Below are positions 31,647 through 41,646 of a DNA stretch of 64,000 bases, one piece after another. The notes beneath the pieces were generated by a model, which saw only the letters and a list, made by a program, of their open reading frames with translations, was not told the DNA's origin and did not search any database. Numbering within the stretch: position 1 is the stretch's first letter; the number at the start of each line of letters is the position of its first letter. The DNA comes from CAYWVR01 sp964461715 (lineage in GTDB: Bacteria > Planctomycetota > Phycisphaerae > FEN-1346). Both the position numbers and the translations under genes were made by a program. The DNA lies in the NCBI GenBank assembly GCA_964461715.1, contig CAYWVR010000007.1:1-64000 (forward strand). The letters run 5' to 3'.

Positions 31647-34600
31647 TCGTCCCCCGTCTCGCCGCCGCGTTTCGCCACCTCGCGGAAGTAGTCTCGGATG
31701 AGCGACCGGTACTCCTGTGGCCCGGATGCCTCGGCGGCCTGAAGAATCTGGTCGCGCAGGCGGCCCGGGAGGCGGGCCCAGTCCGAGAGGCTGATGCCGA
31801 GCTTCTTGAGGTCGGCGGCCCGCTCGTCGACGTTCTGGACGCCCGTGCCGGCCATGGAATTGAGCGTCGCCGCGGGCATGCCCGGGGCCATACCCGGCTG
31901 GGTACCCATGCCGGGCATCGCGCCGGGCGCGGCCCCCATGGCTTGGGCCTGAGCGGCGGCCGCCGCGGCCGCGGCGGACATGGCCCGGGCCGCCGAAGCC
32001 GCCGCCGGGGCCGACTGGGCCTGCGACGCCTGGGCCGCCGCGCCGAGGGCATCGGCCATCGCCGGCCCCACGCCGGACTCCGGCTGGCCGACCGCCGAGG
32101 GAGGCAACCCCGCCGCAGCCGCCGCCATCCCCTGGCTCATGCTCTGAAGGGCCCGGGCTGCTTGGCCGAGTGCCTGCGCTGCCGCCTGCTGCGCGGGCTG
32201 GGCTGCGGCCATGCCGGGACCGGGGGCGCCCGGCGAGGGCGCTCCCGGGGACGGCACGCCGGGACTCGGCGCGCCGGGTGAGGGGGCCCCGGGACTCGGC
32301 GCGCCGGGCGACGGGGCGGCCGCCTCCATCTGGGCGGTGGCCCGGGAGGCCTGCTGGGCCGCCTGGCCGAGCATCCCGGCCGCTTCCGACGCTTGGGCGG
32401 GCGCGGGGGCCGGGACCATGCCCGCGGCCTGCGGACCGAGGGCCCCCGCCTGCTGCTGGAGCGCCGCGGCCTGATGGGCGATGGCGGCTTGCTGGGCGGC
32501 CATGGCGGCCGGGACGTTGCTGCTCGCCCAGGCCTGAAGCTCCCGGGCCACCTGCTCCTGCCGCTCCGCCAGCCCCCCCGCCTCCTGCGCCGGGGCGCTC
32601 GGTTGACCGGCGCTGGGCTGTCCGGCGGACGGTTCTCCCGCCGAAGGTTGACCGGCACTGGGCTGTCCGGCGGACGGTTCTCCCGCCGAAGGCTGCCCGG
32701 CCGACGGTTGACCTGCGGCCGGTTCGCCCGCGCTGGGTTGACCCGCCGCAGGCTGCGCGGCGGAGGGTTCCGACTCGCTCGGCTGCGCGGCGGCGGGGCG
32801 GTGGAGATCCGAAGCTATCTGATCGAGTTGGCTCGCGGCCTCGCCGGCGTTCTGAGCGGCCCGGGCGACGTTCTGCGGAAGGTTGGCGGCAGCGGAGGCG
32901 GCGGACTGGGCGGCCTGCTGCCCGAGCGGCTGTGAGGCCGGGGCAGACTGCCCGAGGCCCCGGGCCAGTTGCTCCGCCTCCCGGGCGATGGCTTCCTGCT
33001 CCTGGCGCAAACGCTCCATTGCGCCCGCCGCGAGCTGGGCCATCAGGTCGTTCCGCCGGGCCATGAGCCCCTCGGTCCGCTCTCGCAGCTCCGACTGCCG
33101 GGCGGCCATCTGTCCCGCGGCCTGGGCCGGCGACGCGGCAGGTTGGCCCGCAGGTGGCCCTTCGGCAGGGGGAGCGCCGGCCGGTTGCCCCTCGGCAGGC
33201 GGAGCGCCGGCCGGTTGCCCCTCGGCAGGCGGCACACCGGCGGGCATACCTTCCCCGGTCTCAGCGGCGGCCAAACCCTTGGCGATCTCCCCGAGGGCCG
33301 ACTCGGCGGCGGCCTGGTCGGCGACGGCCTCCGGCAGACGGCCCTCGCGAATCTCGTCGGCGGCGTCGGCCATCCCGTCGGCCTCGCCCACGGTGGCGGA
33401 TAGGGCGGCGGCCGATCCGGCCAGCGCCTCCTGCTCGTCCGCGAGGTCGGCCAAGGCCTGGTTCGTCGCCTCAAGCCGGGCCAGCAGGCCCGTCTCGTCC
33501 ATCAGGTCCCGCTGCTCGGCCTCCAGCTCCAGGGCCTCGGCGGCCAGTTCGGCGGCCCGGCCCGCCCCGGCCTCCAACGCCGCCTCCATTGCCTCGGGCG
33601 TCTCGGCCACAAGGTCGCCCATGGCGGCGGTCAGCTCCGCCTGCTCCTGCGCCCACTCCTGTGGCGACATCTCGGCGGGCGACGCCTCCCGCCCCTCGGC
33701 CCACTCCATGGCGGCCTTGGTCTCGGCGAGCGCGGCCTCGCGGTCGGCCAGGTCCGCTAGGTCTCGGGCCAGTCGCACGGCGTCGACCATGCGGTCAAAA
33801 TTCTCCGGGAGCGATTGGAGCAGGGCGATCGCCTGGTCGATCTCGCCGTCGGCTTTGGCCACGAGGGCGATCCGCTCGTCGGTCGTGTCGGCGAGCTTGA
33901 CGCGTCCGGCCCGCTCGGCGCCCGCCGCGATATGGGCGGCCACCGGCTCGAACTTCGGGCCGATTCCGCCGTAGATGCCTTCGGCGGCCCGGTCGGCGAG
34001 GTCGCGGGTCATGGCCTCGGCGCCCATCAGGCGCCCGCGGAGGTCGTCGGCCGCTTCGGCGGCCCTCTTCTCGAGGGTCTTCGTTTTGGCGACGAGATCC
34101 ACGAGGGTTTTGGCCTCGCCCTTGGCGGCACGGAGTTCCTTGAGGATGCGCTCGATGCCTTCGCGGACGGTCCGCTCGTCGGCGCCGGCCACCTGTCGCT
34201 CGTAGTCTTGCGCCGCGACGTCCAGCTCGACGGTGTAGACCTCGGAATACCCCACGTGCGGGCCGTCGAGGTCCTCGGGCAGCCGGTCGGTCGCGCGGAG
34301 GCGGAACGTCAGCCGCCGCACCTTCGCCAGCGGCAGGGCCGCCAGGTCGAGCGTCGCCTGGCCCACGGCGGCGCGGTGAGCGCCGTCGCCCGAGGCGACG
34401 GGCATGGCGGCGCGGCGGCTGCCGTCGAACTCGACCACCAGGGCCGCCTCGCCGATGCCGTAGTCGTCGTCGATCGTGTAGGCCAGGGGCAGTCGCTCGT
34501 CGGGCCGGAGCGTCAGTTTCGTCTCCGCGGGCCGGACGATCGCGACGGCCGGAGCCTGGTCGGGCCGCGCCTCCAGCGGCCGCGCGGGGCTCTCGCTCGC

Positions 34601-35785
34601 GAAGCCGTGCCGGTCGGTCATCCGTAGCGACCACGTCCCGCGCATCTTCGGCGCGAGCGTCATCGTGAAGACGCATCGCCCGCCGCCCTCGGAGGCGGCC
34701 GTTTCGACCTCGACGTCCTCCATCGGCCGCTTGCCCACCATCAGCTCCGCCGAGACGACGGGGCGATCGAGCGTCGCGGCCACGGTGACCACGGTCCCCG
34801 CGACGCCGCGGATCGTGCCGTCCGAGTCCGGCTCGGCCTTCGGCGCAAGGCCCGTGTACTCGGGATACGCGTAGCGGACGTCGAGCCCGGAGACGACGGC
34901 GGGCGAGACGACGTCGATCGTGAAGTGCTGCGTCAAGGCGTCGCCCGCGTGGATGCGGTATCGGAACGTCTCGTCGACCGACGGCTGGCTGAGGACGAAC
35001 CGTCGGCGTCCGTCCTCGGTGGGAGGCAGGGGAGTCATCCGCTCGACCGTCTCCTTGCCGTCGGGCCCGACCTTGCGGAAGTCGGCCTCGCCGACGGCGG
35101 GGTTCGCCACCAGCACCTCGACGTCGACGCGCGAGCCCTCCAGGACGGTCTTGTCGCCGGGGAGGACCGTAAGCTGGTCCGCCGCGACGTTCGGCAGGTT
35201 CAGGTACGGCGCCACCGCCCGCGCGAACAGGCGCACGGCCTTGCCGCGCCAGACGATGAAGAGGCCCGCCAGCACCAGGGCCACACAAGCCGCCGCGATG
35301 ATGAACGGCTTGATGGAGCGAAGGGGCACCTCGCGCCGCGGCTGGACGCCGGCCGCATCTTCGGTGGCCTGCTCGGCCAGGGCCCCGATGAGGACGTCGG
35401 AGCCCCGAATCTCGGGCATGTCGCGGCTCGTCAGCAGCTCGACCGTGGAGCTCAGACGCTCCTGGAGCTCGGGATGGTTGCGCTCGATGATGCGGGCCGT
35501 GCCGCTCATCGTGAAGCTCCGGGCGAGCGGCAGGATAAGGAAGTGGACGAGCGCGACCAGGGTTACAGCCCAGACCCCGAGCGTCAGCATCCAGCGGGTG
35601 CCCTGGGAGAAGAGGGTGACGGAGGCGTCGATCGCCATGACCACCAGCAGCGCTCCGAACAGGACCGCCGCCACCGCCAGCACGCCGCGCAGCACGATCA
35701 TCGCGCGAACGCGCCGGACGAGGCGCCGGAGAATCCGGACGATGGGCTGAGGGACGTCGCCGGGAGGCGCGTCAGGGAGTGTCAT
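31643..35785 (-). CDS. DUF4175-like giant membrane protein with Ala/Pro/Gln-rich repeats
   Basis: Protein of 1380 aa. N-terminal membrane helices (about residues 30-65 and 75-95, then 165-190) are followed by a beta-rich region (LPGDKTVLEGSRVDVEVLV, DVRYAYPEYTGLAPKA, LTLRPDERLPLAYTIDDDYG, VGYSEVYTVELDV) typical of DUF4175 proteins in MoxR/VWA operons. Residues about 580-900 are charged coiled coil. The C-terminal 450 residues are low complexity, with AEGQPAGAPP, SAGQPSAGEP and PSPGAP repeats encoded by 30-bp and 45-bp tandem units. The last 40 residues are conserved-looking (QEYRSLIRDYFREVAKRGG). ATG 35785 overlaps the upstream stop (ATGA). It probably spans the periplasm. Confidence 0.8.
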   Translation of the reverse strand: MTLPDAPPGDVPQPIVRILRRLVRRVRAMIVLRGVLAVAAVLFGALLVVMAIDASVTLFSQGTRWMLTLGVWAVTLVALVHFLILPLARSFTMSGTARIIERNHPELQERLSSTVELLTSRDMPEIRGSDVLIGALAEQATEDAAGVQPRREVPLRSIKPFIIAAACVALVLAGLFIVWRGKAVRLFARAVAPYLNLPNVAADQLTVLPGDKTVLEGSRVDVEVLVANPAVGEADFRKVGPDGKETVERMTPLPPTEDGRRRFVLSQPSVDETFRYRIHAGDALTQHFTIDVVSPAVVSGLDVRYAYPEYTGLAPKAEPDSDGTIRGVAGTVVTVAATLDRPVVSAELMVGKRPMEDVEVETAASEGGGRCVFTMTLAPKMRGTWSLRMTDRHGFASESPARPLEARPDQAPAVAIVRPAETKLTLRPDERLPLAYTIDDDYGIGEAALVVEFDGSRRAAMPVASGDGAHRAAVGQATLDLAALPLAKVRRLTFRLRATDRLPEDLDGPHVGYSEVYTVELDVAAQDYERQVAGADERTVREGIERILKELRAAKGEAKTLVDLVAKTKTLEKRAAEAADDLRGRLMGAEAMTRDLADRAAEGIYGGIGPKFEPVAAHIAAGAERAGRVKLADTTDERIALVAKADGEIDQAIALLQSLPENFDRMVDAVRLARDLADLADREAALAETKAAMEWAEGREASPAEMSPQEWAQEQAELTAAMGDLVAETPEAMEAALEAGAGRAAELAAEALELEAEQRDLMDETGLLARLEATNQALADLADEQEALAGSAAALSATVGEADGMADAADEIREGRLPEAVADQAAAESALGEIAKGLAAAETGEGMPAGVPPAEGQPAGAPPAEGQPAGAPPAEGPPAGQPAASPAQAAGQMAARQSELRERTEGLMARRNDLMAQLAAGAMERLRQEQEAIAREAEQLARGLGQSAPASQPLGQQAAQSAASAAANLPQNVARAAQNAGEAASQLDQIASDLHRPAAAQPSESEPSAAQPAAGQPSAGEPAAGQPSAGQPSAGEPSAGQPSAGQPSAGEPSAGQPSAGQPSAPAQEAGGLAERQEQVARELQAWASSNVPAAMAAQQAAIAHQAAALQQQAGALGPQAAGMVPAPAPAQASEAAGMLGQAAQQASRATAQMEAAAPSPGAPSPGAPSPGAPSPGVPSPGAPSPGAPGPGMAAAQPAQQAAAQALGQAARALQSMSQGMAAAAAGLPPSAVGQPESGVGPAMADALGAAAQASQAQSAPAAASAARAMSAAAAAAAAQAQAMGAAPGAMPGMGTQPGMAPGMPAATLNSMAGTGVQNVDERAADLKKLGISLSDWARLPGRLRDQILQAAEASGPQEYRSLIRDYFREVAKRGGETGDE
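32605..32720 (-). repeat. 45-bp tandem repeat inside the DUF4175-like gene
   Basis: A 45-bp unit starting at 32613 recurs at 32658 with very few differences, coding three pentapeptides of the GQPSA/GEPSA type. A related 30-bp unit coding AEGQPAGAPP occurs three times near 33150-33240. The high identity points to recent slippage or duplication. Confidence 0.7.
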
Positions 35786-38700
35786 GCCAACCCCACTTTC
35801 TTGCGGAGGAGCCACTCGGCCGTGGCCATGAGGACCATGACGACGAACAGGGGCCAGGAATCCCAGATCACGAACTCGTGTCGGTCGACCTCGCGGCGGC
35901 TGCCGGGTCCGAAGGACGCGAGGACGTCGCCGGCGCGCGACGGGTCGACCACCACGCCGCCCGACAGCCCCGCCAGGGCCGCCAGCATCCCGCGGTCCGG
36001 GGCCAGCTCGACCATCTCGCCGCTTCGGACAGGATCGACGGTGAACTCGGCCGAGACGGTGTCGACGTCATCGGCCGCGAGGAGGGCCTTGGCCTCGGGC
36101 ACGTCCAGCTCGACGCGGTACGCGCCGCTCGGGAGGTCGCCGAGGTGGGCCTCGAAGCGGCCGGCCGAATCGGCGATGGGGTCGAGCGTGCGCGTAAGCC
36201 GGAGGGTGTTGTCTTCGCCGCAAAAGACGCGGACGACAGCCTCGGCCCCCTCGATGGGGGCGAAGGTCTCGTTGACGACTTTCGCCATGACCTTCACCGG
36301 ATCGCCCGCCGCGTAGCGGAGGCGGTCCGTTCCGAGACGGACGTGCTCGGTCCCGGCGCGGAGTTTCATGCCCGTGGCCCACCGGAGGACTTGCCCCCAG
36401 AACCGGTGGTGGCGGGTGTCGCCGACGCGGTACCGCATCCGCCACGAGCGGTCGGTGGCGAGGAAGAGGACGTGGCCGAGGGAGACGCGATGCATGACGA
36501 CGAGGGCGTGGGTTCGCTCAAAGGCGCGGATTTTCTCGGCGAGGTCGGCGTCCGGCTCGGCCGGCGGGGTGTCGGCGGGCGCATCGAGCCGGGCCTTCAG
36601 GAACTCGGGCGGCTCCTCGGGCATGGCGTACGCGAGGACCGCCGCCCCCTCCTTCGCCTCCGTGATCGCGTGCCGCCAGTAGAGGTCCGGCAGATCGTCC
36701 CAGACATCGAGGTTCTCGGCGGGGTCGGTCTTCTGGCGCATGAGGACACTCGCGCGTCCCTCGGCGGTCAGCATCCACCGGAACCGTTTCTCCGGCGGAT
36801 CGAGGATCGGCTCCGGGCTCGCCTCGAACGCCACGGGCGCCAGGTCTGCCAGCGGCGTGTCGCCGAAGGCGTGCGGCATGTAGTTCGGCCCGGCGATGAC
36901 GATCAGCGTCCCGCCGCGCTCCGTGACGAACCGCTCGAGAATCTCCAGGGCCTCCGGCTCGAAGTCCTCCGGAGCGACGTCGCCGAGAACGACGACGTCG
37001 AACTTCATCCACTCGGCCTCATCCTCCGGCAGGGCCGTGGCCTCGACCTCGTCGCGGTCGCGGGCGACGGAGGCATGGACGTCCGGCCGCTTCGGCATGC
37101 CCTCGATCCGATCGGGCCGGAAGAGGACGTACTGAAGCTGGACGGACTCGTCGCGGTCCGCGAAGAGGTTCTTGAGGTAGCGGAAGTCCCACCGCGGCAG
37201 GCCCTCGACGAGGAGGAGCTTCGTGCGGTCATCCGTGACGTGGACGGCCAGGGGGAAAGCGTTGTTGGCGGGGAGGACGTCGCCCTCGGCGCCGGCGACG
37301 GCGACGCGATAGCGATGCAGGCCCTCCTCCTCCGGCTCGTGACCGAGCTGGACGCGGGTGCGGTAGACGTCGAGCGGGACGCGCACCGTCCGCATGTCGA
37401 CGGATTCCTCGCCGTCGAGGAGCTCGACCGCCACCTCCTCGCCGGCGAACCCGTCGAGCTTCAGCTCGGCCGCGACATAGACCTTGTCGCCCGCGTAGAC
37501 GGTCTCAGGAGCGTCGACGCCGATGACGCCGGCGTCGCGCGGGGGGCGCGCCCCGCCGATGGCGACGCTGGAGACGGCGGCGCCCTGGAGCCCGAGCCGG
37601 CGGACGATCGGCTCCACGGCCGCCGCCGCGTTGTGACGCCCGTCCGTCAGGAGCAGGACGCCCGCGAGGTCCTCGCCCGCGAGGTCCTTGGCGACGCGCT
37701 GGAGGGCGGCGGCGAGGTCGGTCTGCTGATGCGAAGGGGCGGGGGCGAGGGGTTCGTCCGCGGGTGGCTCCGCTTCATCATCCCGGGGTGCGGGAAGGGT
37801 CGAGGGGACCGGTTCGCCGGTCTCCCGCCACGCCTCGACGTCGAGCTCCGAGGGCTGGAGGGCGAAGGCGTAGACGCGGACGGAGTAGCGGTCTTCGAGC
37901 GTCTCAAGGAGCGACGGCTTCTTTCCGGACTCGCCGGGCGATTTGAGCAGGACGTCGCGGACCAGGGCCAGGCGGGTCTTCTCCGCCTCGGCCCGGACGG
38001 CCTGGCGCACCGGTTCGGGCAGGGCTTGGAGGGCGGTGGCGTCGACGGCGTCGCTCAGGGCCGTGATGCGCGGGGCGACTTTCGCCAGCGCCGCCGCCGT
38101 CTGCCTCAGGCCCCCGAGGACGCGTCCTCGGGCCCGGGCCAGGCCCGCCGCGTCGGTCTCGCGGACCAGGGACCGGGCCTCGACGAGCGGCCGCGCGGCC
38201 TCCTCCTTCAGGCGCTCGACGGCGGCGTTCAGGCCCTCGGCGGTCTCATCGTCCAAGCCGAGGCCGGCGGCGCCATGGAGCGGGGCTTCGAGGGCGGCGG
38301 TTGCTTTTTCGAGGGACTCGGCGGCGGACTCGAGCGTCTCGGCGACCTGGCCCTGACGGTCCTGGAGACGCGCGAGGCGGTCGGCTTCGTCCAGTTCGTT
38401 CAGGCCCTGGAGCCACTCGAGGACGGGGCCCAACTCGTCGCGGGCGGCGTCCAGCGTGCGAGCGGTGTCGTCAAGACGGTGGGGGCGCCTCGCGCCCTCG
38501 ATGCCGAGGGCCTCGGCGAGCCGAAGCCGCTCGGAGGGGGAAAGGCCCCCATCGCGAATCCGCATCGACGCCGACTCGTCGACGAGGACCGCCACGAACC
38601 GCTCGTGCGTGTCGGAGGTCTCCCACGTCCGCACCGGCTGGGCCAAGATCACGATCACGAGAACCACGAGCCCGACGCGCAGGATTCCCAGCGCGAGTCC

Positions 38701-39030
38701 CGCCCCGCGCGGCACCGTGCGGCGTTCGAGGGCGTACAGCATCAGACAAATCTCGACGGCCACGGCCCCGAGCAGGGCGAGCGGCCAGAGCGGCCCATTC
38801 GTCGCGAACACGAGCCATCGCTGAAACAGGGCCGCCGCCATCAGCATCGCGACGAATCCGACCCCGATCCCCGCCGCCATGAAGAGCGGCAGCGGCCGGC
38901 GCACGCGGCCGCGCGAGCGGGCCAGATGCAGCGCCACCCACCCCGCCACCGGCGCCACGGCCATGACGAGGACGAGGATTGTCGGCACGGACTCGGGGAG
39001 CAGCGTAGGGTCGGTCGCGGCCAGGATCAT
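35782..39030 (-). CDS. VWA-domain membrane protein with glutamine-amidotransferase-like domain
   Basis: Protein of 1082 aa. Four N-terminal helices to about residue 125. A VWA-type domain begins with the MIDAS-like FVAVLVDESASMRIRD and includes AGVLLLTDGRHNAAAAVEPI, interrupted by a coiled-coil insert. The second half has a GATase-like fold (LLLVEGLPRWDFRYLKNLFA, VVVLGDVAPEDFEPEALEIL, GGTLIVIAGPNYMPHAFGDT), and a final helix near the C-terminus anchors it. This is the usual partner of BatA-like proteins in planctomycetes. ATG 39030 overlaps the stop of the BatA-like gene, and its own stop overlaps the next start. Confidence 0.85.
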   Translation of the reverse strand: MILAATDPTLLPESVPTILVLVMAVAPVAGWVALHLARSRGRVRRPLPLFMAAGIGVGFVAMLMAAALFQRWLVFATNGPLWPLALLGAVAVEICLMLYALERRTVPRGAGLALGILRVGLVVLVIVILAQPVRTWETSDTHERFVAVLVDESASMRIRDGGLSPSERLRLAEALGIEGARRPHRLDDTARTLDAARDELGPVLEWLQGLNELDEADRLARLQDRQGQVAETLESAAESLEKATAALEAPLHGAAGLGLDDETAEGLNAAVERLKEEAARPLVEARSLVRETDAAGLARARGRVLGGLRQTAAALAKVAPRITALSDAVDATALQALPEPVRQAVRAEAEKTRLALVRDVLLKSPGESGKKPSLLETLEDRYSVRVYAFALQPSELDVEAWRETGEPVPSTLPAPRDDEAEPPADEPLAPAPSHQQTDLAAALQRVAKDLAGEDLAGVLLLTDGRHNAAAAVEPIVRRLGLQGAAVSSVAIGGARPPRDAGVIGVDAPETVYAGDKVYVAAELKLDGFAGEEVAVELLDGEESVDMRTVRVPLDVYRTRVQLGHEPEEEGLHRYRVAVAGAEGDVLPANNAFPLAVHVTDDRTKLLLVEGLPRWDFRYLKNLFADRDESVQLQYVLFRPDRIEGMPKRPDVHASVARDRDEVEATALPEDEAEWMKFDVVVLGDVAPEDFEPEALEILERFVTERGGTLIVIAGPNYMPHAFGDTPLADLAPVAFEASPEPILDPPEKRFRWMLTAEGRASVLMRQKTDPAENLDVWDDLPDLYWRHAITEAKEGAAVLAYAMPEEPPEFLKARLDAPADTPPAEPDADLAEKIRAFERTHALVVMHRVSLGHVLFLATDRSWRMRYRVGDTRHHRFWGQVLRWATGMKLRAGTEHVRLGTDRLRYAAGDPVKVMAKVVNETFAPIEGAEAVVRVFCGEDNTLRLTRTLDPIADSAGRFEAHLGDLPSGAYRVELDVPEAKALLAADDVDTVSAEFTVDPVRSGEMVELAPDRGMLAALAGLSGGVVVDPSRAGDVLASFGPGSRREVDRHEFVIWDSWPLFVVMVLMATAEWLLRKKVGLA

Positions 39031-41561
39031 GGCTTCGCTCCGGTTGGGACCTCGCGGTCGCCGGTCAGCACCGCCCGGGTCCGCTCGCGCAGGGCGCCGA
39101 TGCCGATGATCTCATCGCCGAAGCTCACCGGGGCCGCCGAGTGGAGCTTGCGGCGGGCGGCGATCCACCGCGTCAGGCCCACCTCGGCCAGCAGACCCAC
39201 CAACAGGGCCAGCGCGAGATATTTCCACAGTTCCTCGCCAGGCACGTCGCCGGCGACGGCGGCGGTGAGCTGGTCGGTCGTCTCGGCCCGGAAGAAGTCG
39301 ACGTGGGTCTCGGCCGCCTCGTAGTCGCGGGGACCCAGGGGCACGAGCTCGCTCTCCCTCGGCTCGCCGGTGACCGCGAAGGGCACCCCGCCGCGCGCAT
39401 CCCCCCGGACGACCGCGACCTCGGCCACATCCGCCGGCGGGAGAAATCGGTAGAGGCCCGGCTGCCACGTGTCCGGGAACGTCAGCCGCACGGCGCCCCC
39501 CTTGACCGTCAGCGTCGCCTCGGCGCGCTGCCCGTCGGGCGTCTCGATGTCGACCGCCTGCGGGAGGCGGGCGGCCTCGGGGGCGCGCTTCGGGTCGCGG
39601 GCGGCCAGCTCGATCGTCATCTCGGCGCCGGGGGGGATGTTCGACCGGCCGACCATCGGCGACGCGAGGTAGTAAGCCAGCTCGTGCGTCAGCGGCACGA
39701 AGGCGTGGAGGCTCGGGAGGTTCGAGTCCCGCCGGTCCAGGGCCAGCGCCGTCATCAGCACGTACCCCTTCCCGAGCCGCCGCTCCACCACGAGCGGCGA
39801 GCCCGCGTCCAGCCGCCCCGCGATGCGGACCTTCGGGTCGGTCTCGTCGGCCGCGAGCTGCCACCAGGAGAAGACGAGGGCGTCGGCGACGTCGCTGGTC
39901 TCGGTGTCCGCGAGGAGTGCCAGGGCCGGGTGGGCGAAAGTCTTCGGCGCGACGTGCGCGGGCTCGTCGGTCCGGACCTCGCGCGACTCGAGCCGGGCCG
40001 GGGCCACCGGATCGCCCGCGTGCATCCAGGCGTTGTAGAACTCGGGGTCGGCCGTCCCGCCGGGGGCGACCAGCAGGCCGCCGCCCTTGGCGACGTATGT
40101 GGCCATTGCTCGGGCCGTCTCGGCGGGGAGCTTCGCGACATCGGCGAGGATGACGAGGGCGTAACGGTCCAGGTCGTCGACTTCCCGCATGTCGGCGGCC
40201 TCGACGACGGTCGGGTCGACGAGGTATTCGAGGTGCGCGGGCGCGTCGGCGTGGGCCTGCGTCGCGTCGTGGCGCGGCGTCAGGGCCAGGGCGACGAACG
40301 AGGCGGCCCCGTCGAGCGGCCGGGCCGAGGGCCGCCCGTCGACGATCAGCACGGGCAGCGTCTCGACGACCTCCAGGACGCGGCGGTCGCGGTTGTCGGC
40401 GGGAAGGTCGTCCTCGGAGAGGATCTCGGCCGTGACGACGTGTGGCCCCGGATTCTCGAAGCGATGGTTGAAAGCCACCGTCTCGGCCGAACCGGCCTCG
40501 ATGCGTCCGACGGTCTTGCGGGCGACCTCGCGCCCGTCGACAGCCAGGATGGCGGCCCCCGGCTCGGCGGCCACGGTGCCGGTCGCGGCGATCTTGACGT
40601 CGACCCGCACCGGCCGGTCGGTCCCCACCACGGGGCGCGAGAACGCGACGTCCGCGACGGCGGCGTTGTGGAACCGGCCGGGCAGGGGGAGCGTGCGGAC
40701 GACGAGGCGGGCGGGGGTGGGCATCTCCTCCAGGCCCGCCGCCAAGAATCGCCACCGCGACTCGGCGTCGAGGTCCCATCCGATCCGCTGTCCGTCGGTG
40801 ATGAGGACGATGAGCTTGGCCGGGTTGCCGCCTTCGGCCAGGCCCGCGGAGGCCGCGCTCAGGGCCTCGACGACGCCCATCGGCCCGTCGCCGGGTGCGA
40901 GCGATTCGAACGCGGACGCGAGCACCGCCCGGTCGGCCGTCGGCGTGCGGACGGCGGCCGTGGGGACGGGTCCGGCGAGAATCAGCGACGCCGCGTCGGC
41001 CGGGTCGAGTGACGCGAGCACGGCCCCGGCGTCTTCGACGGCCCGGTCGAAGTTCGATCGCCCGTCGACCGTCAGACGCATCGACCGCGACCCGTCGACG
41101 ACCACCGCCACGTCCCGCGTCCCGCCGCGCAGCGACCAGTGCCGGCTCTGGAGCGCCTGCTCGACGATCGACGCCGCCACCGCCGCGACCACGAGGCCCG
41201 CCGCCACGCTCCAGACGACCTTCCGCCGCGCGGGGTCGGCCCGCATGGCCGCCCCGATGCCGAAGAGCATCGCGGCCACCAACAGCGAGGGCAGCACGAT
41301 GGGCCACGGGATGATCGACCGGCTCGGCAGGAACGGCCGCGCCAGCGCCAGCACCAACAGCGCCAGAATCAGGCACCGCAAAGCCATCAGGATGACCTCT
41401 TCGATGAGGATGCGGCGGTTGCGGGCGGTCAAGGAGTCGAGCAGGAACCGCATCGCCCCCCAGTCGACCACGGTGGCCTTCTGGCGATTGAGCAGATGAA
41501 TGATGATGGGAATGGCGACGGCGACGAGGCCGGCGAGCATGGCCCAGTTGAGGAACGTCAT
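39027..41561 (-). CDS. BatA-like VWA membrane protein
   Basis: Protein of 844 aa from ATG 41561. The N-terminal BatA signature FLNWAMLAGLVAVAIPIIIH then LLNRQKATVVDWGAMRFL is followed by helices to about residue 145. A VWA domain has VAVVVDGSRSMRLTVDGR and KLIVLITDGQRIGWDLD. The long C-terminal half contains beta domains and a GATase-like part (GGGLLVAPGGTADPEFYNAW), closing with one helix (LWKYLALALLVGLLAEVGL). Family members assist MoxR-dependent complex assembly or envelope integrity. Its 85-bp upstream spacer carries the CCGAAATCCGA-type motif. Confidence 0.87.
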   Translation of the reverse strand: MTFLNWAMLAGLVAVAIPIIIHLLNRQKATVVDWGAMRFLLDSLTARNRRILIEEVILMALRCLILALLVLALARPFLPSRSIIPWPIVLPSLLVAAMLFGIGAAMRADPARRKVVWSVAAGLVVAAVAASIVEQALQSRHWSLRGGTRDVAVVVDGSRSMRLTVDGRSNFDRAVEDAGAVLASLDPADAASLILAGPVPTAAVRTPTADRAVLASAFESLAPGDGPMGVVEALSAASAGLAEGGNPAKLIVLITDGQRIGWDLDAESRWRFLAAGLEEMPTPARLVVRTLPLPGRFHNAAVADVAFSRPVVGTDRPVRVDVKIAATGTVAAEPGAAILAVDGREVARKTVGRIEAGSAETVAFNHRFENPGPHVVTAEILSEDDLPADNRDRRVLEVVETLPVLIVDGRPSARPLDGAASFVALALTPRHDATQAHADAPAHLEYLVDPTVVEAADMREVDDLDRYALVILADVAKLPAETARAMATYVAKGGGLLVAPGGTADPEFYNAWMHAGDPVAPARLESREVRTDEPAHVAPKTFAHPALALLADTETSDVADALVFSWWQLAADETDPKVRIAGRLDAGSPLVVERRLGKGYVLMTALALDRRDSNLPSLHAFVPLTHELAYYLASPMVGRSNIPPGAEMTIELAARDPKRAPEAARLPQAVDIETPDGQRAEATLTVKGGAVRLTFPDTWQPGLYRFLPPADVAEVAVVRGDARGGVPFAVTGEPRESELVPLGPRDYEAAETHVDFFRAETTDQLTAAVAGDVPGEELWKYLALALLVGLLAEVGLTRWIAARRKLHSAAPVSFGDEIIGIGALRERTRAVLTGDREVPTGAKP

Positions 41562-41646
41562 CGGTGGCTCCCGCCAGACGGCAAATCCGAAGCCCGAAAT
41601 CCGAGTCCCGCATCCAGGACACAACCGCAAGGATGAATGACGAACC

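Noticed and set aside
32560..33250. Regular repeats considered as a CRISPR array
   Set aside because: Repeats are contiguous, in frame, code for Pro/Ser/Gly/Gln peptides and lack spacers; no cas genes are present.
35779..39324. Long plus-strand open frame of 1181 codons opposite the VWA gene
   Set aside because: It is the antisense of a well-supported gene in very GC-rich DNA, where stop codons are scarce; the sequence is Gly/Arg/Ala/Leu-rich with no domain.
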